Positions 25,134 to 36,443 of a stretch of DNA of 64,000 bases are shown here, in pieces. The notes under the pieces were generated by a model. That model was not told the origin of the DNA, did no database searches, and saw nothing but the letters and a program-made list of their open reading frames with translations. The DNA lies in the NCBI GenBank assembly GCA_026874595.1, contig CM049311.1, positions 37,188,676-37,252,675 on the forward strand, in the 5' to 3' direction. The stretch comes from Sipunculus nudus (taxonomy: Eukaryota > Annelida > Sipuncula > Golfingiida > Sipunculidae). The position numbers and the translations under genes are program-made. The first letter of the stretch is position 1, and each line of letters begins with the position of its first letter.

Positions 25134-26498
25134 GTATCCGCCAAAACAGAGTTTTGCAGATACTATGTTTTCAGTTGAACGCTGCCGCCGCCGCTTAGGT
25201 TTCCGGAGAACTCCTCCATCACCACTGGGCAGAAATTCTAGCGAACCTGTGAGCTTATGCAGTGGTGTGGCGTCGTATGTCTTCTGTCGTGCGTCATAGC
25301 TATCTCAAAAAAGGGCAGGAGCTAGCATCACCATTTTTTTTCAAAAGATTTGTCATCTAAATAATTATCAGATTTTTAGCATACCTGTGAGCTTATGCAA
25401 TGTTGCTGCATCGTCCATCATGTGTCAGTGCCTCGTGCGTAGTCTCTAGTTAACTATACCTATCTCAAAAATGGCAGGAGCTAGCATCACCAAATTTTTT
25501 GCAAATAATCAGTCATCAGTCATCATTTGTTTATTTTTTTCCAACTGCATTTTCTTAGATTTTTGCACAGCATCCATCTGTTCATCTGCCTTGGGGATAA
25601 AAACACTCATATCTTTGCATTGGTTGGACTTATCGACCTGAAATTTTGCATGTGTATACATCTTGGATAGCTTTCTTGATTTTATGACAGGTGGTGCCAC
25701 CTACATCACGTTTAAGCTGCAGACATCCAAGCTCATATCTCGGGAACCGTTTAACTAGTTAGAACAAAATTTTGCATGTGTATAGATCTCTCAAAGCTCT
25801 TTATCATATGCAAAACTGGTGGCACCACCTGCAACCATTTTTGCACAGCGTCCATCTGTTCATCTGACTTGGGATAAAATCACTCATATCCTGGCAGTGG
25901 TTGGACTTATCCACCTGAAATTTTGCAGGTTTATACATCCTTGACAGCTTTCTTGATTTTATGGCAGGTGGCGCCACCTACATTCAAATTCACACTGCAG
26001 ACATCCAAGCTCATATCTCTGGACCCATTTGACTGATTTGGCCAAAATTTTGCATGTTAATAGATCTCACATATCTCTTCATCATAGGCAAAACTGGTGG
26101 CGCCACCTGCAACTACTTATGCACAGCGTCCATCTGTTGTTCTGCCTTGGGATAAAATTACTCGTATCTCAGCAGTGGTTTGACTTATCCACCTGAAATC
26201 CACCTGCCACCATTGTTGCACAGTGTCCGTATGTTTATCTGCCGTGAGCTAAAATCACTCATATCTCAGTAGTGGTTTGACTTGTCTGCCTAAAATTTTG
26301 CATGTTTATACATCTTGGACAGCTTCCTGGATTTTGTTGTAGGTGGCGCAACCTACATACACATTTAGGCTGCAGACATCCAGGCTATTATGCAACACAC
26401 CTCACTCTATTTCCCCTTGCCACTCAATCCATGCCTCACTTCACCCACTCTGATTTTGGTGGGTACAAGTATTCTCTTGTTGACAACCTGTATTCTAG
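25134..26498 (+). mobile_element. Helentron-like element, GTATCCGCCAAAAC group (copy 2, interrupted)
   Basis: The 5' hairpin GTATCCGCCAAAAC/GTTTTGCAGATAC is intact. The body breaks at about 25239, where an AGCGAACCTGTGAGC-group 5' end begins. A second such end follows at 25378. The host sequence resumes at about 25560 with 'ttgcacagcatccatctgttc'. The 3' inverted repeat reads TTTTGGTGGGTAC and the end is CTGTATTCTAG. Compared with the copy at 59921, host sequence between the break and the resumption is missing. Confidence 0.72.
25240..25559 (+). mobile_element. Two AGCGAACCTGTGAGC-group 5' fragments nested in the 25134 element
   Basis: The starts at 25240 and 25378 share AGC(G/A)AACCTGTGAGCTTATGC-like ends and the phrases 'gtgcgtcatagctatctcaaaaa' and 'ggcaggagctag.atcaccaaattttttgcaaa'. 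They lie in direct succession, 138 bp apart. Both keep only the 5' part. Confidence 0.6.
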
Positions 26499-27841
26499 TT
26501 TATGTGTTGTGTGCACTCATGCTAGAATTTCAGCAGTGATGTTTATTTAATTGTTTCTTCTGCTAAGTGTTTAGTACTTGCATTGTTCATATACATGTTA
26601 CACATGTACTTGAAAAGTAATGGTCCAGCATTGAAGCATTTCACCTGGTGTAATCTCATTGCACAGGTTCTCATTAGGCCTGTAGCCCTTGTTAAGTTTT
26701 GAAACCAGAATTATATTAATATCGCTATGAAAAATAGAAGTACCTATAGATGATGCCTTAATAATGAAGCCAATTTAAACTGGATGACAATATAACAGAA
26801 AAAAGCTAGAGTTTTGTCCCCAAAATTATATTAATATCCTTTTGAAAAATAGTAGTACGCATGAATCATGTCCTAATTAGGAAACCAAACTGATTATATT
26901 TCTCATTCTAACAGAATTTGTTTCTTTCTCATATTTTTATTGTAATTTCTCCGGAAATTAAATCTGACACAACCTGCTTTCAATGTAAATGGGTTTGATT
27001 ACACCTTGATTATAAAACAAAATGTCAGGCAAAATTACAGATGGACCAGTTATTCTTTTATTTCTTATGTTGTGTATTTGATTGCTATTTTTTTTTCCTT
27101 TGCCCTACTTGGCTATATAAGTTGTCAGGAGTACTAAACATCACTTAAACAGGCATGTCCATTTAGATTTATGACCCTTGAGGAGAACAAAGTTTATCTG
27201 ACTACACTGTATATGAAAAAAATTAGCTTTCTTAACATATGCTTTAAGGAATGCTGTTTCATTTATTTATTTTTTTTTCTTTACTTAAACAGAGTTGCTT
27301 GTACAATGATTAATAATACAAAAACATAAATAATTAATATAAAATTAAATCCAACATGTTCATTTAATTCTACAATTTATATACATGCATTTAAGCTTAT
27401 TTGACTTAATTTAGGACTTTTTTATATTGTAAGTTTATTTATCGTCATGTCTGAAATTGCTTACAATTAAAAGAAAATGAAATTGAAAAATTATTAGTTT
27501 AAATTGCCCAGTTCAACACATGTATATTTTTACTGGTACACAGTAGGGTACTAATTAATCTACATACCGGTATATGATTCAGTGTATGGGTGTTCCCAAT
27601 ATATTTCTTACTATTTGGGGGGTGGGGGGTAAAGCTTCCTGCCTCCATCTTTCTAAGGCTGTCTTGTCTATAATTCTTAATCAAAGGATGGAACAAAGGA
27701 GTTCCATTTCAGTTTTTGTCTACATGACAGGATTGTTGCACTCATGTCCTATCACATCCCACACCCTTATCAAAGCCTGACAGTTTTATTTCTCCCAGTT
27801 TCTGAAAGAGTTAGCTACAGCCATCAGTTTCTGTATGTTAA
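26499..27841. other. Unassigned AT-rich sequence
   Basis: A ~110-bp phrase ('ttatattaatatc..atgaaaaatag.agtac') occurs twice, at about 26711 and 26826, as a degenerate direct repeat. No gene is seen. Confidence 0.4.
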
Positions 27842-28310
27842 TTATTAAACTAAGACATAAACAGCAGTCATCATGCTGCATGTTATTAAATAAAGACACC
27901 ATGCTGTGTGTTATTAAACATAGACACCATGCTGTGTGTTATTAAACATAGACACCATGCTGTGTGTTATTAAACATAGACACCATGCTGTGTGTTATTA
28001 AACATAGACACCAAGCTGTGTGTTATTAAACATGGACACCATGTTGTGTGTTATTAAACATAGACACCAAGCTGTGTGTTATTAAAAATAGATACCATGC
28101 TGTGTTATTAAACATAGACACCAAGCTGTGTTTTATTAAACATAGACACAATGCTGTGTGTTATCAAACATAGACACCATGCTGTGTGTTTTTAAACATA
28201 GACACCATGCTGTGTGTTATTAAGCATAGACACGATGCTGTGCGTTATCAAACATAGACATAGTCAGTGGTCATCATGCTGTATATTGTGTTATTAAATG
28301 CAGACATCAA
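27842..28310 (+). repeat. 28-bp minisatellite array, about 15 units
   Basis: The unit is CATAGACACCATGCTGTGTG then TTATTAAA. The central units are nearly identical, and the first and last are diverged and include 'cagtcatcatgctg' forms. The array is not a multiple of three and has no open frame. Confidence 0.93.
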
Positions 28311-28825
28311 GCTATACATATTAAACTGAAATACCAGTATGTAAAAAAATTACTACACTATGTTGTTTATATATCAAATAGTTATCTTTTTCCTTAATAT
28401 TTCCTTTATATTGTTAAACTGAAACTGAATCAAGAATTAAAATTGTTTAAATACATAACTATGATAATTATAGTGTTTGTTTATAGGTGTCAGTTTAATC
28501 AGTTATGATGATTATGGTTATTTGTTATGCATATATACTTACCACTCACAGAAGTTGTGTCTCAGGGCAAATTTTCAGTCTCATAATAATTATCAGGTTG
28601 ACCTGAACAGCACATATCATTCAAAGTAAATTAAGGCCACTTTGGAACAGGATTGTGACAGAACTGATTAGATCAGGAAGGAAACCTCATCTGAGCTCAC
28701 CTTCAAATCAGTTTGTGGCTTCTCCAGAGTCCCCAGAGTCTGCATCATTAAAGGGACAGCAGAAACTTGGTTATGTCCTGATGAGACAATTAAAACTAAT
28801 GGGCCCCAGTTAAAGAAGGGAGAAG
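28311..28825. other. Unassigned sequence
   Basis: No repeat or gene is recognised. TTAAAGGGACAG at about 28745 is an unpaired MITE-like end. Confidence 0.4.
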
Positions 28826-29391
28826 TTAAAGGAGCTATTTTTATATTTGATGTAGACTAACTAAAGATGATCTCTTGAACCTTTCGAAAATGTGGACGGA
28901 AAATGACCACTGCCTGTGCTCAGGCTGTTCATTTTGTTAATATCCATGTGTTTGTAACATGTGGGAATTAACCCCTCAAAATAATTAAAAACACATTTAG
29001 CAAGGACAGCTGGTGGATACATGCCAGAAATTAAGTCAATATTGCGTGAATCATCGATTGAAGATATGGGTCCAAACATGGTCCCATAACTTCAACCAGG
29101 AATAATTAACATATAACATGGGCACTTTGAAAAAAATCAGGAAATATGTTAACTCATTTAACATGGTTATTAGTTTGGCTAGGGAACTTATTTCAAGCAT
29201 ATATCTATATTCAACTAAGTTAAATTGTATGGTTTAAAAAGAGAATTTTTAATCAAATTTACTGAATCTTTTATTCAGATAATAGCATTAAGCATGTACT
29301 TCTCTTGGAATCATGATTCAGTTTATCCACAGAGTAACCCTAAAAAACCACATCAGTTCTACAGAAAAGTTAGGTGAATAGGCAGCTTTAA
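28826..29391 (+). mobile_element. TTAA-flanked MITE (family 1, copy 1)
   Basis: The element starts TTAAAGGAGC and ends GTGAATAGGCAGCTTTAA, an imperfect inverted pair. Its interior aligns with the element at 42523: 'actaactaaagatgatctc', 'caggctgtt..ttttgtt.atatc.atgtgttt' and 'aaaataattaaaa.acat.tt'. Between about 29018 and 29230 it carries phrases shared with group-A rolling-circle elements ('ccagaaattaagtcaatattgcgt'), so an old fragment may be embedded. TTAA duplications are typical of piggyBac-type MITEs, but the ends do not begin CCY, so class is uncertain. Confidence 0.6.
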
Positions 29392-29906
29392 TGCTTAAGC
29401 ACCTGAGTTTTATTGATGTGTGAACCTGTAAACCACACCTGTCCAGACTAATCAACTAGTACACTAGCTGTTAACCTATGCCACTCTGACGTTTCACATT
29501 TGTAATTCTACTAGTGGTGAAAGGAGTACTTGAGTACTTGATTCTCATTTATTATCCCTGAGCATTCAAAACGGAAATCAGGACACTAACTAGTGCTTGT
29601 GTCAATCTGCCTTTTGAAAAACTTAAAGGGGCCTGTTCCAAAATTTGATCTCCATTAAGTAAAGATAATCCCTCAATTAACCTAGCTATTATAGAAATAT
29701 AGGCCCAGAAAATGCCAACTCCACCACACACAGGCTGTTTGTATTACTTATCTACATTTAAGAATATTCTATACAAAACATATTGATATTTTATTGATTA
29801 TATCATGGCATTAATCAATATCAACATTATTTCAGTATTCTTCCCTGACCCAGGATAGACCATCATATAATATTTCTCCAAGCCAAATTCAAATAAGGTT
29901 TTCATT
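29392..29906. other. Unassigned, with a left-end MITE fragment at 29623-29775
   Basis: TTAAAGGGGCCTG at 29623 is followed by 'aagtaaagataatccc' and 'cacaggctgtttgtatta', which align with the left third of the MITE at 42523. No right end is present. The rest is unassigned. Confidence 0.5.
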
Positions 29907-30187
29907 GTATCCACAGACAAAGTCTGGGAATACTATGTTTTCATATCCGTCCCGCCAATAATATTTCACAGATCTTTACCAAACTTGATATATGTATAGA
30001 TATGGGTGAGAGGACAACGCCTATTTAAAATGAGGTCATGACCTTTATTAGGAGAGTGTCCTTGGCCTTGAATAAGTCCAATTTTGGGGAAAATCACACA
30101 AATTCTTAAATATCTCAAGAAATCTTGCATGGATTGATCCAATTGTCTGGGGATACTATGGCACCTGCGGTGCCAAGAAATATCTAG
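29907..30187 (+). mobile_element. Compact Helentron-like element, GTATCCACAGACAA group
   Basis: The left inverted repeat GTATCCACAGACAA (29907-29920) is matched, with one difference, by TTGTCTGGGGATAC at 30143-30156. A perfect 6-bp hairpin, GGCACC-TGC-GGTGCC (30160-30174), follows, then ATATCTAG and a run of T. The order of left repeat, body, right repeat, hairpin and CTAG terminus is a clear instance of asymmetric-terminal-repeat rolling-circle elements. At about 280 bp it has no coding room and includes less than one of the 325-bp modules seen at 13650. Confidence 0.82.
30160..30174 (+). other. 3' hairpin of the compact element
   Basis: GGCACC and GGTGCC pair perfectly around a TGC loop, 9 bases before the terminal CTAG. 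In rolling-circle transposons a hairpin in this place acts as the termination signal. Confidence 0.75.
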
Positions 30188-30362
30188 TTTCAGTATCATT
30201 TTCTTGCATGTCTATTGATATTTATGTTGTTCACCTTAATTTCAATCCACGTCAATAAGACAAAAAAATGTGTACAGTAAGCACAGTCGCAACATCAGTA
30301 TAAATAAATATTGCTTGCTAACTCAATCTCTGAATGCATTACCTTTGTTTTCCAAAGTTCTG

Positions 30363-30369
30363 TTTATAT

Positions 30370-30418
<49 letters not shown>

Positions 30419-30450
30419 TATATATTCATATATATATATATGAATATATT
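30363..30450. repeat. (AT)n microsatellite
   Basis: An uninterrupted TA tract with a few TATTCATA variants. It creates a long open frame on the minus strand (YIYIYI), which is an artefact. Confidence 0.93.
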
Positions 30451-31058
30451 TATCTCATAAAGAACCAGTAAGACTTGGTACGTTTGATGCTGATTAACAA
30501 ACACAGACAGTCTGTGTGCAGCATGCAGTATGAGTGCTGTGTGAACCAATCTCAACAGAGATTCAGATAACATTTTCCACTGCATATGTAATGTGTGACA
30601 TCTGCCTGTCTGACTTGTTGATTGACAGAGATTTTTTTTCAGTTTATCTGTAGACATGTTTTGTTATTAGACCCAGGTTGTTTGATAATCAGCTTCCTGC
30701 ACTAATCTGCTGTTTTTACCAATCAGATAGGAGCAGCACCTCATGAGTTGCAGGTATGTCATTATGGGTACTATAATACTTGGATTAATTGAGCATTTAT
30801 TAAATCTTGAATTATACAGCAGATTTCATGAAATTGTAGAAGATACATAATAAAGTCTGTTATTTATTGATCATCACTAGGCTTTTGAATCAATAGACCT
30901 TTTCCACAAGCATGTTCACTGCATATTACGTTGGACTACTGGGTACAGGTTCTTTATTAGCCAGCATTGCAGGTGAAAGCAGATACATACTGAAAACACA
31001 CACAGGGACTCCACCTCTAATAATAAGGCAGGTTTCCATGTTTTCATCATTTCAGATA
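30451..31058. other. Unassigned sequence
   Basis: No repeat or gene is recognised. Confidence 0.4.
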
Positions 31059-31232
31059 TACAGTGGAACCTGTCTGAAAAAAACACCTATCTAATAGGAA
31101 AACCTGACTTTTAAGAACACCTGTAACTGAACCGAGAGTTTGGTTATAACTGACCTGTCTAATAAGACCACCTCTGAATTAAGACCACTTTTAGCCAGTC
31201 CCACAGGTGGTCTTATCCCTCCAGGTTTCATG
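31059..31232 (-). mobile_element. CAGTGGAACC-ended MITE (inverted relative of 9600)
   Basis: TACAGTGGAACCTGTCTG marks one end and CCAGGTTTCATGG, a decayed inverted form, the other. 'taagaccacct.tgaattaagaccacttttag' is the reverse complement of the interior at 9640-9680. It is longer than that copy, so the 9600 element may carry an internal deletion. Confidence 0.55.
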
Positions 31233-31581
31233 GCAGCAACTGGTAACATTTTCATTGATATAACATAAATACCTGAACTCTTAGTGCCAATCGTCACCAA
31301 CAAATGCCACAAGTGTAGTTTTGGAAAATCATGGCCTGTTCAATTATCAATTCTCTACCGTCTTTTCAATTCTGGATTCAATTTCATTTTAGTAGTAATT
31401 TACAGACATTCTTTTTAAATAACAGCAATATTTACCCATTGTGTAAATGATGTTACTTAATTTTAGCATGTAAGGGAACATTATAGCTTTCCCTCTGTTA
31501 AGCACCACATTTTTGTTTCTACATGATTTGATCAGTCTATCTGAGAAAGTTGAAACCAGATATAGCTAGGGCACATACACA

Positions 31582-33753
31582 CCCTTAGCAAAATGAAAAA
31601 ATTGCTGCTGCTTTGCTGCAACCGTGCTGCAAAGCAGCAGAAACCAAAATAGGCTGCAAGAAGAGTGTGCAGGAAGGCTGCGTCTAGTTGCATGCTTCCC
31701 GCTGCCTGGCAAAGGCTGCAGGAAAGTGTGCAGCAAATCTGAATTGTGTGTTGGAAGGTTGCGGGAGGGTTGTGGCTAGCCGCAGACCTATAGAGTATTT
31801 TAATACTGTGTGCAGGAAGGCTGCGGGAGGGTTGCGGCTAGCCGCAGCCTCATAGAGTTAACTGGATGCTGTGCGCAGGAAGGCTGCGGAAGGATTGCGG
31901 CTAGCCGCAGTCTAATAGAGTTAACTGGATGCTGTGTGCAGGAAGGCTGCAGGAGGGTTGCGGCTAGCCGCAGTCTTTTACAGTTTTATTTGCTCTACTA
32001 TTTCCTGTCTTACCCTGCTGTGATTGGCTAAACTGATTCTGGAGGGAAAGGCAGCCATTTTTGCAAAATTAGTAAAACACAGTGCTTTGTTAGCTCTTCT
32101 AAAAATATGAAGATCTGTGCCAAATAGCTCAAGTAAGAGTAACATTCAACAGATCCAGCATGTTCAGAGGACTCATTGGATTAATTAGAACATACAATTA
32201 GTTGATGGGAGGAACAAAGAGAGGGTGTTATGTTACTACCACCAGTAAGTTTGAACTACATATTTGTACCCTAAGGGATGCCGCAGCAAGCATTGATAAA
32301 GGGCTGCCCAGCACTGATAAGATTGATTTTTCCTCAAGTAATTTTATACACAGAAAGTGTAGTATTAAATTTTATTTTGTGGAAAAGTAAAAACTAAGTC
32401 TAAGATTAATGGTGGGATTGAAAGATGTTTTCAAGCTGGAAGGCAGATATATCAAAGGCAGCATGAAAACAATTTTGTGGTTAACGTGTATATCATGCAT
32501 TTATTGAACTCCAATGCATTTTGAGTTTTATTGATTTGAATATGAAACAGTAGCTTTAAATAAGGTTTTGTTTTCATCTTCACACAAACTTTAAAATTCC
32601 CAGGCTAAGCTTCATTTAAAGTTGATTTGCTAAATTCTGTTTGACTTATGTCTATAGATGTCACCCTAAGTAAACGGGAAATTCCTAACAATATTGAAGT
32701 AACCCAATGTCACTTTGTGGTTCATGTTTCCAGTCCTTGGCCTGACAATATACTCACCCAGAACTTTTATTCAGCTATGTAGCTACACAACTTCATGCAG
32801 GATTCGTGTGACTGCATGTGTAGTGTGTACTCTGATTCATATTCATCAAGGTGTAATTTCTAACAAAGCTTGATTAAGTTTGGTTATATTTAAAAGCCAT
32901 TATGGATAAAGGTTTAATTGTATGTGCAAATTAAATGGAACTTCATGAGAGCTTGTTCTGTCGAGTACCTGCATTCATATTTGGAGCAGTGACAGTCACT
33001 GACTAATGACATGGCACATCTGCTTGTACACAATAACTGAGCCCACATGCTATTGTTTATACATATCATGGCTGCTATCTAATTGGCCCCTGCTGTGGGA
33101 AAGTGTGCGAGAAGGCTGCGGGAAAGTGTGCGAGAAGCTGCAGAAAGTGTGCAAGGCTGCAGGAAGTGTGAGAGAAGGCTGCGGGAAAGTATGCAAGAAG
33201 GCTGCAGGAAAGTGTGCGAGAAGGCTGCAGGAAAGTGTGCGAGGCTGTGTGAAGTGTGCGAGAAGGCTGCGGGAAAGTGTGCGAGAAGGCTGCAGGAAAA
33301 GGGCTGCGGGAACATTGGTTGCAGCAAGCCTGCAGCAAGGTTGCCGCAAACTAATTTGCATGGCAAATTGTGACCTTGCTGCAAGGTTGCTGCAAAGCTG
33401 CGGGAAAGTGTGTGAGAAGCTGCAGAAAGTGTGCAAGGCTGCAGGAAGTGTGCGAGAAGGCTGCGGGAAAGTGTGCAAGAAGGCTGCGGGAAAGTGTGCG
33501 AGAAAGCTGCGGGAAAGTGTGCGAGGAGTTTCAGGAAGTGTGCGAGGCTGCAGGAAGTGTGTGAGAAGGCTGCAGGAAAGTGTGCGAGAAGGCTGCAGGA
33601 AAAGGGCTTGCGGGAACATTGGTTGCAGCAAGCCTGCACCAAGGTTGCCGCAAACTAATTTGCATGGCAAATTGTGACCTTGCTGCAAGGTTGCTGCAAA
33701 GCTGCAGCAAGTTTGCAGCAACAGTGCGCGGCAAGCTTGTTTTTTGCTAAGGG
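31582..33753 (-). mobile_element. 2.1-kb TIR element with CCCTTAGCAAAA ends (copy 2, inverted)
   Basis: The ends are CCCTTAGCAAAA and TTTTTTGCTAAGGG. All parts of the copy at 10592 occur in reverse order and orientation: ~63-bp palindromic units at 31740-31985, then about 1 kb of AT-rich sequence, then the 24-bp tandem block with two octamer segments at 33085-33735. It lacks the 33-bp duplication of copy 1 and has more 24-bp units. Flanking CA/CA (31580-31581, 33754-33755) again fits a 2-bp target duplication. The two copies form a large inverted repeat with an 18.9-kb spacer. Confidence 0.8.
33085..33735 (-). repeat. 24-bp tandem block within the inverted TIR element
   Basis: The unit is of the type 'ggaaagtgtgcgagaaggctgc'. 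The two segments with TTTGCATGGCAAATTG are at about 33353 and 33658. Long frames on both strands (223 codons plus, 300 codons minus) result from the 24-bp period. The minus frame runs out of the element into the neighbouring 20-bp array, which shows it is not a gene. Confidence 0.85.
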
Positions 33754-33834
33754 CAATAAGTAAAGTCTGGACATGGGGAATCTCCATCAAATTTGAGAGC
33801 TCAAAGAGCATTTGGGGTACCAAACGCAAAGAAA

Positions 33835-34690
33835 AGTTTGTTCTGATGATATTGAGCTTGTTTTGATAACACTGAGTTTGTTCTGATGACACTGAGTTTG
33901 TTCTGATGATACTGAGTTTGTTCTGATGATACTGGGATTGTTTTGATAACACTGTGTTTGTTCTGATGACACTGAGTTTGTTCTGATGATACTGAGTTTG
34001 TTCTGATGATACTGAGTTTGTTCTGATGACACTGAGTTTGTTCTGATGATACTGAGTTTGTTCTGATGATACTGGGATTGTATTGATAACACTGAGTTTG
34101 TTCTGATGACTCTGAGTTTGTTCTGATGATACTGAGTTTGTCCTGATGATACTGAGTTTGTCCTGATGATACTGAGTTTGTTCTGATGATACTGAGATTG
34201 TCCTGATGACACTGAGATTTTTCTGATGATATTAAGTTTATCCTGATGACACTGAATTTGTTCTCATGACACTGAGTTTGTTCTGATGACATTGAGTTTG
34301 TTCTGATGATACTGAGTTTGTTCTGATGATGCTGAGATTGTTCTGATGACACTAAGTTTGTTCTGATGATACTGATTGAGCTTTTTCTGATGACACTGAG
34401 CTTGTTCTTATTTATTATGATACTGAGTTTTTTCTGATGATCATTAGTTTGTTCTAATGACATTGAGTTTGTTCTAATGACATTGAGTTTGTTCTGATGA
34501 TACCGAGTTTGTTCTGCTGACACTGAGTTTGTTCTGATAATTCTGAGTTTGTTCTGATGACACTAAGGTTGTTCTGATGATACTGATTGAGCTTTTTCTG
34601 ATGAGACTGAGTTTTTCTGATGATACTGAGTTTGTTCTAATGACATTGAGTTTATTCTGATGATACTGATTTTGTCCTGATAATGATTCT
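33835..34690 (+). repeat. 20-bp minisatellite array, about 42 units
   Basis: The unit is TTTGTTCTGATGATACTGAG, with variants such as GACACTGAG and GATTGAGCTTTTTCTG. Because no frame of the unit has a stop on the minus strand, three units (60 bp) read as a 20-residue repeat with SSEQTQYHQNK and IIRTNS, giving frames up to 240 codons. The array begins about 80 bp after the 2.1-kb TIR element. Confidence 0.93.
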
Positions 34691-35011
34691 TAACTGAAAG
34701 GTGAATTAGCTGTAATAAACAGGTATTTATAATGCCTTGGGCTTTCTATGATCCATTTGCCAGTAAATACCTAAAAATACCTCATATTATGCCAGGCACA
34801 GTAAGATGGATGGGCAAAGTATTTGCGGTGGAAATTATTAATAGCCTGTCACAGTGGCTTTACTTTTTACAGGTATTCCCCTGTGGCATCATCTGTGGCA
34901 TCCTTTATATATTTTGGGATATCTGTTGTATTCAACTGTGGCTGTCTAGAGTGGTTGGCCTGTCAGTAGAATATGTTAATTTGCAACTAAATTGGTCAGC
35001 TTAAATGATTA
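34691..35011. other. Unassigned sequence
   Basis: A 90-codon open frame at 34732-35004 is rich in Trp, Ile and Phe but matches no family I recognise and has no copy in the window. It is most likely chance. Confidence 0.4.
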
Positions 35012-35400
35012 TTAGCTCACCTAACTAAAGGTAAGCAAGCTATAGCAATAATCCTTTCCCTGTCAAATCCTGTTGTTATACTTCAAGACTGCATGACTAA
35101 TAATACTGGTGTTTTTTTTTTCATATTTTGCAAAGATATTCCTCCATATATTTTTTATGTACAAGCCAGAAATTAAGTCAGTATTGAAAAATTGACTGGA
35201 ACATAACTCTGAATTCAACATGTCAAAACATCAGGAAAGATATTTTCCTGCTTTACTGTATAATTTAACTGTTGAAGCTAGAGATACTAATGAAAATAAC
35301 TATATATAATTAAGATTTAATTGTATTACAGAAATAAGATCAGATTTTTTTATGTTATTGGCATTTAGTGAGAATATTTGAACTTTCCATCCCTCTGTGT
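35012..35400 (+). mobile_element. Degenerate relative of the AGCTCAGCTGACT group
   Basis: AGCTCACCTAACTAAAGGTA opens the segment after TTATT, with a fold-back AGCAAGCT. Later phrases ('cttcaagactgcatgactaataatactg', 'gccagaaattaagtcagtattg', 'aacttatt'-like tail) follow the order of a group-A module. No microsatellite and no 3' end remain. Confidence 0.55.
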
Positions 35401-36337
35401 TCTACCCTGGATCACAGCTAGAAACCAGTAAGCTAGGATTCTTTATTATGACCATCTTTGACTAAGTTACTGTGAACTTTGCTGGAGACAGGTGTAATAT
35501 AATCTGTATATCTCCAGTATGATGCATCCTGGTAACCAAATCCCCAAACCATGACCAATATGTAGGTCACCAGGATACACCAGCATTCCAACTACCTCCA
35601 TAATGGCTTACATCCCAAATGTCATGACAATCAATACACAATTACCGATACAAATTATTATCATTGTCTGCTCAGTTTTCTGGAGGGGAAAATAAAAATA
35701 ATCATTGATGCTCTACAGCTGTACAATAGAGAATGTCTGTAAAGATAATATAGATGTATATATAGATTTATAGGTGGTATATGTCATAAGCTGATCAGCG
35801 TTGGCTTTTATGTAAATATAATGGGGATTCAAGCAATTGTCCAGAACCAGGTTCTTTTAAAATGTCATCTTGCTATACTTAATCTGCCATGTCTTCAAGT
35901 GGCTTCCACTGATTCCAGTATGGCACACTGGTGATACTTTCTTCTGTTTTTCCTATACAAGATATGTTAAATATACATGAATTTTTGTGTTTTCTCTTTA
36001 AAATAGGGATCTGCAAATATTTCATTTTGAAATTGTTTGCAAACAGCTGTTAAAAAGTGTGAAAAACATGTATATATATGAAAAATATAATCAAATAATA
36101 TGGGGGAGAGGTATGAGTAAAGAAAAGAATCCCTGATTTTAATTTTTTCACTTTCCTTTTTTTTAAGCTTGAGCACCATTGAGCATTTTTTTCTCTCTCT
36201 CTCTCTTTCTCTCTCATTCTTTCTCTCTTTCTCTTTCACACCTACTTACTCACTCACTGCACAGAATTGTACTCACAATAGTATGACTCTTCTGGTTGGG
36301 GATTGCGGGTAAAGGAAACCCCTCCCCACAGTGTAGA
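35401..36337. other. Unassigned, with a CT-rich tract at 36188-36240
   Basis: The pyrimidine tract of CTCT and CTTT units causes a long charged frame on the minus strand (KERERERE), which is an artefact. No gene is recognised. Confidence 0.5.
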
Positions 36338-36443
36338 CGTGGCACAGATCTAGTGAAGGCTGTAGATAAAAGCATGGCACAGATCTAGTGAAGGCTGTAG
36401 ATAAAAGCATGGCACAGATCTAGTGAGGGCTGTAGATAAAATC
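36338..36443 (+). repeat. Three 36-bp tandem units
   Basis: The unit begins GGCACAGATCTAGTGAAGGC and continues TGTAGATAAAAGCAT. It is nearly identical in all three positions. It overlaps the start of the ~185-bp array and was probably amplified from a part of that unit ('tgaaggctgtagataaa'). Confidence 0.88.

Noticed and set aside
30364-30657. Minus-strand frame of 97 codons
   Set aside because: Half of it is the (AT)n tract read as YIYIYI; the rest has no domain.
9600-33753. One large inverted segmental duplication covering both the CAGTGGAACC MITEs and the 2.1-kb TIR elements
   Set aside because: In an inverted duplication the second MITE would lie to the right of 33753; it lies to the left of 31582, and the intervening sequences do not match.
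33050-33952. Longest open frame of the window, 300 codons on the minus strand
   Set aside because: It crosses the boundary of the TIR element and enters the unrelated 20-bp array, so it is a by-product of two repeats.
33801-34523. Open frame of 240 codons with a 20-residue repeat on the minus strand
   Set aside because: A 20-bp unit without stops gives such a repeat in any frame; there is no start context, domain or flanking coding sequence.
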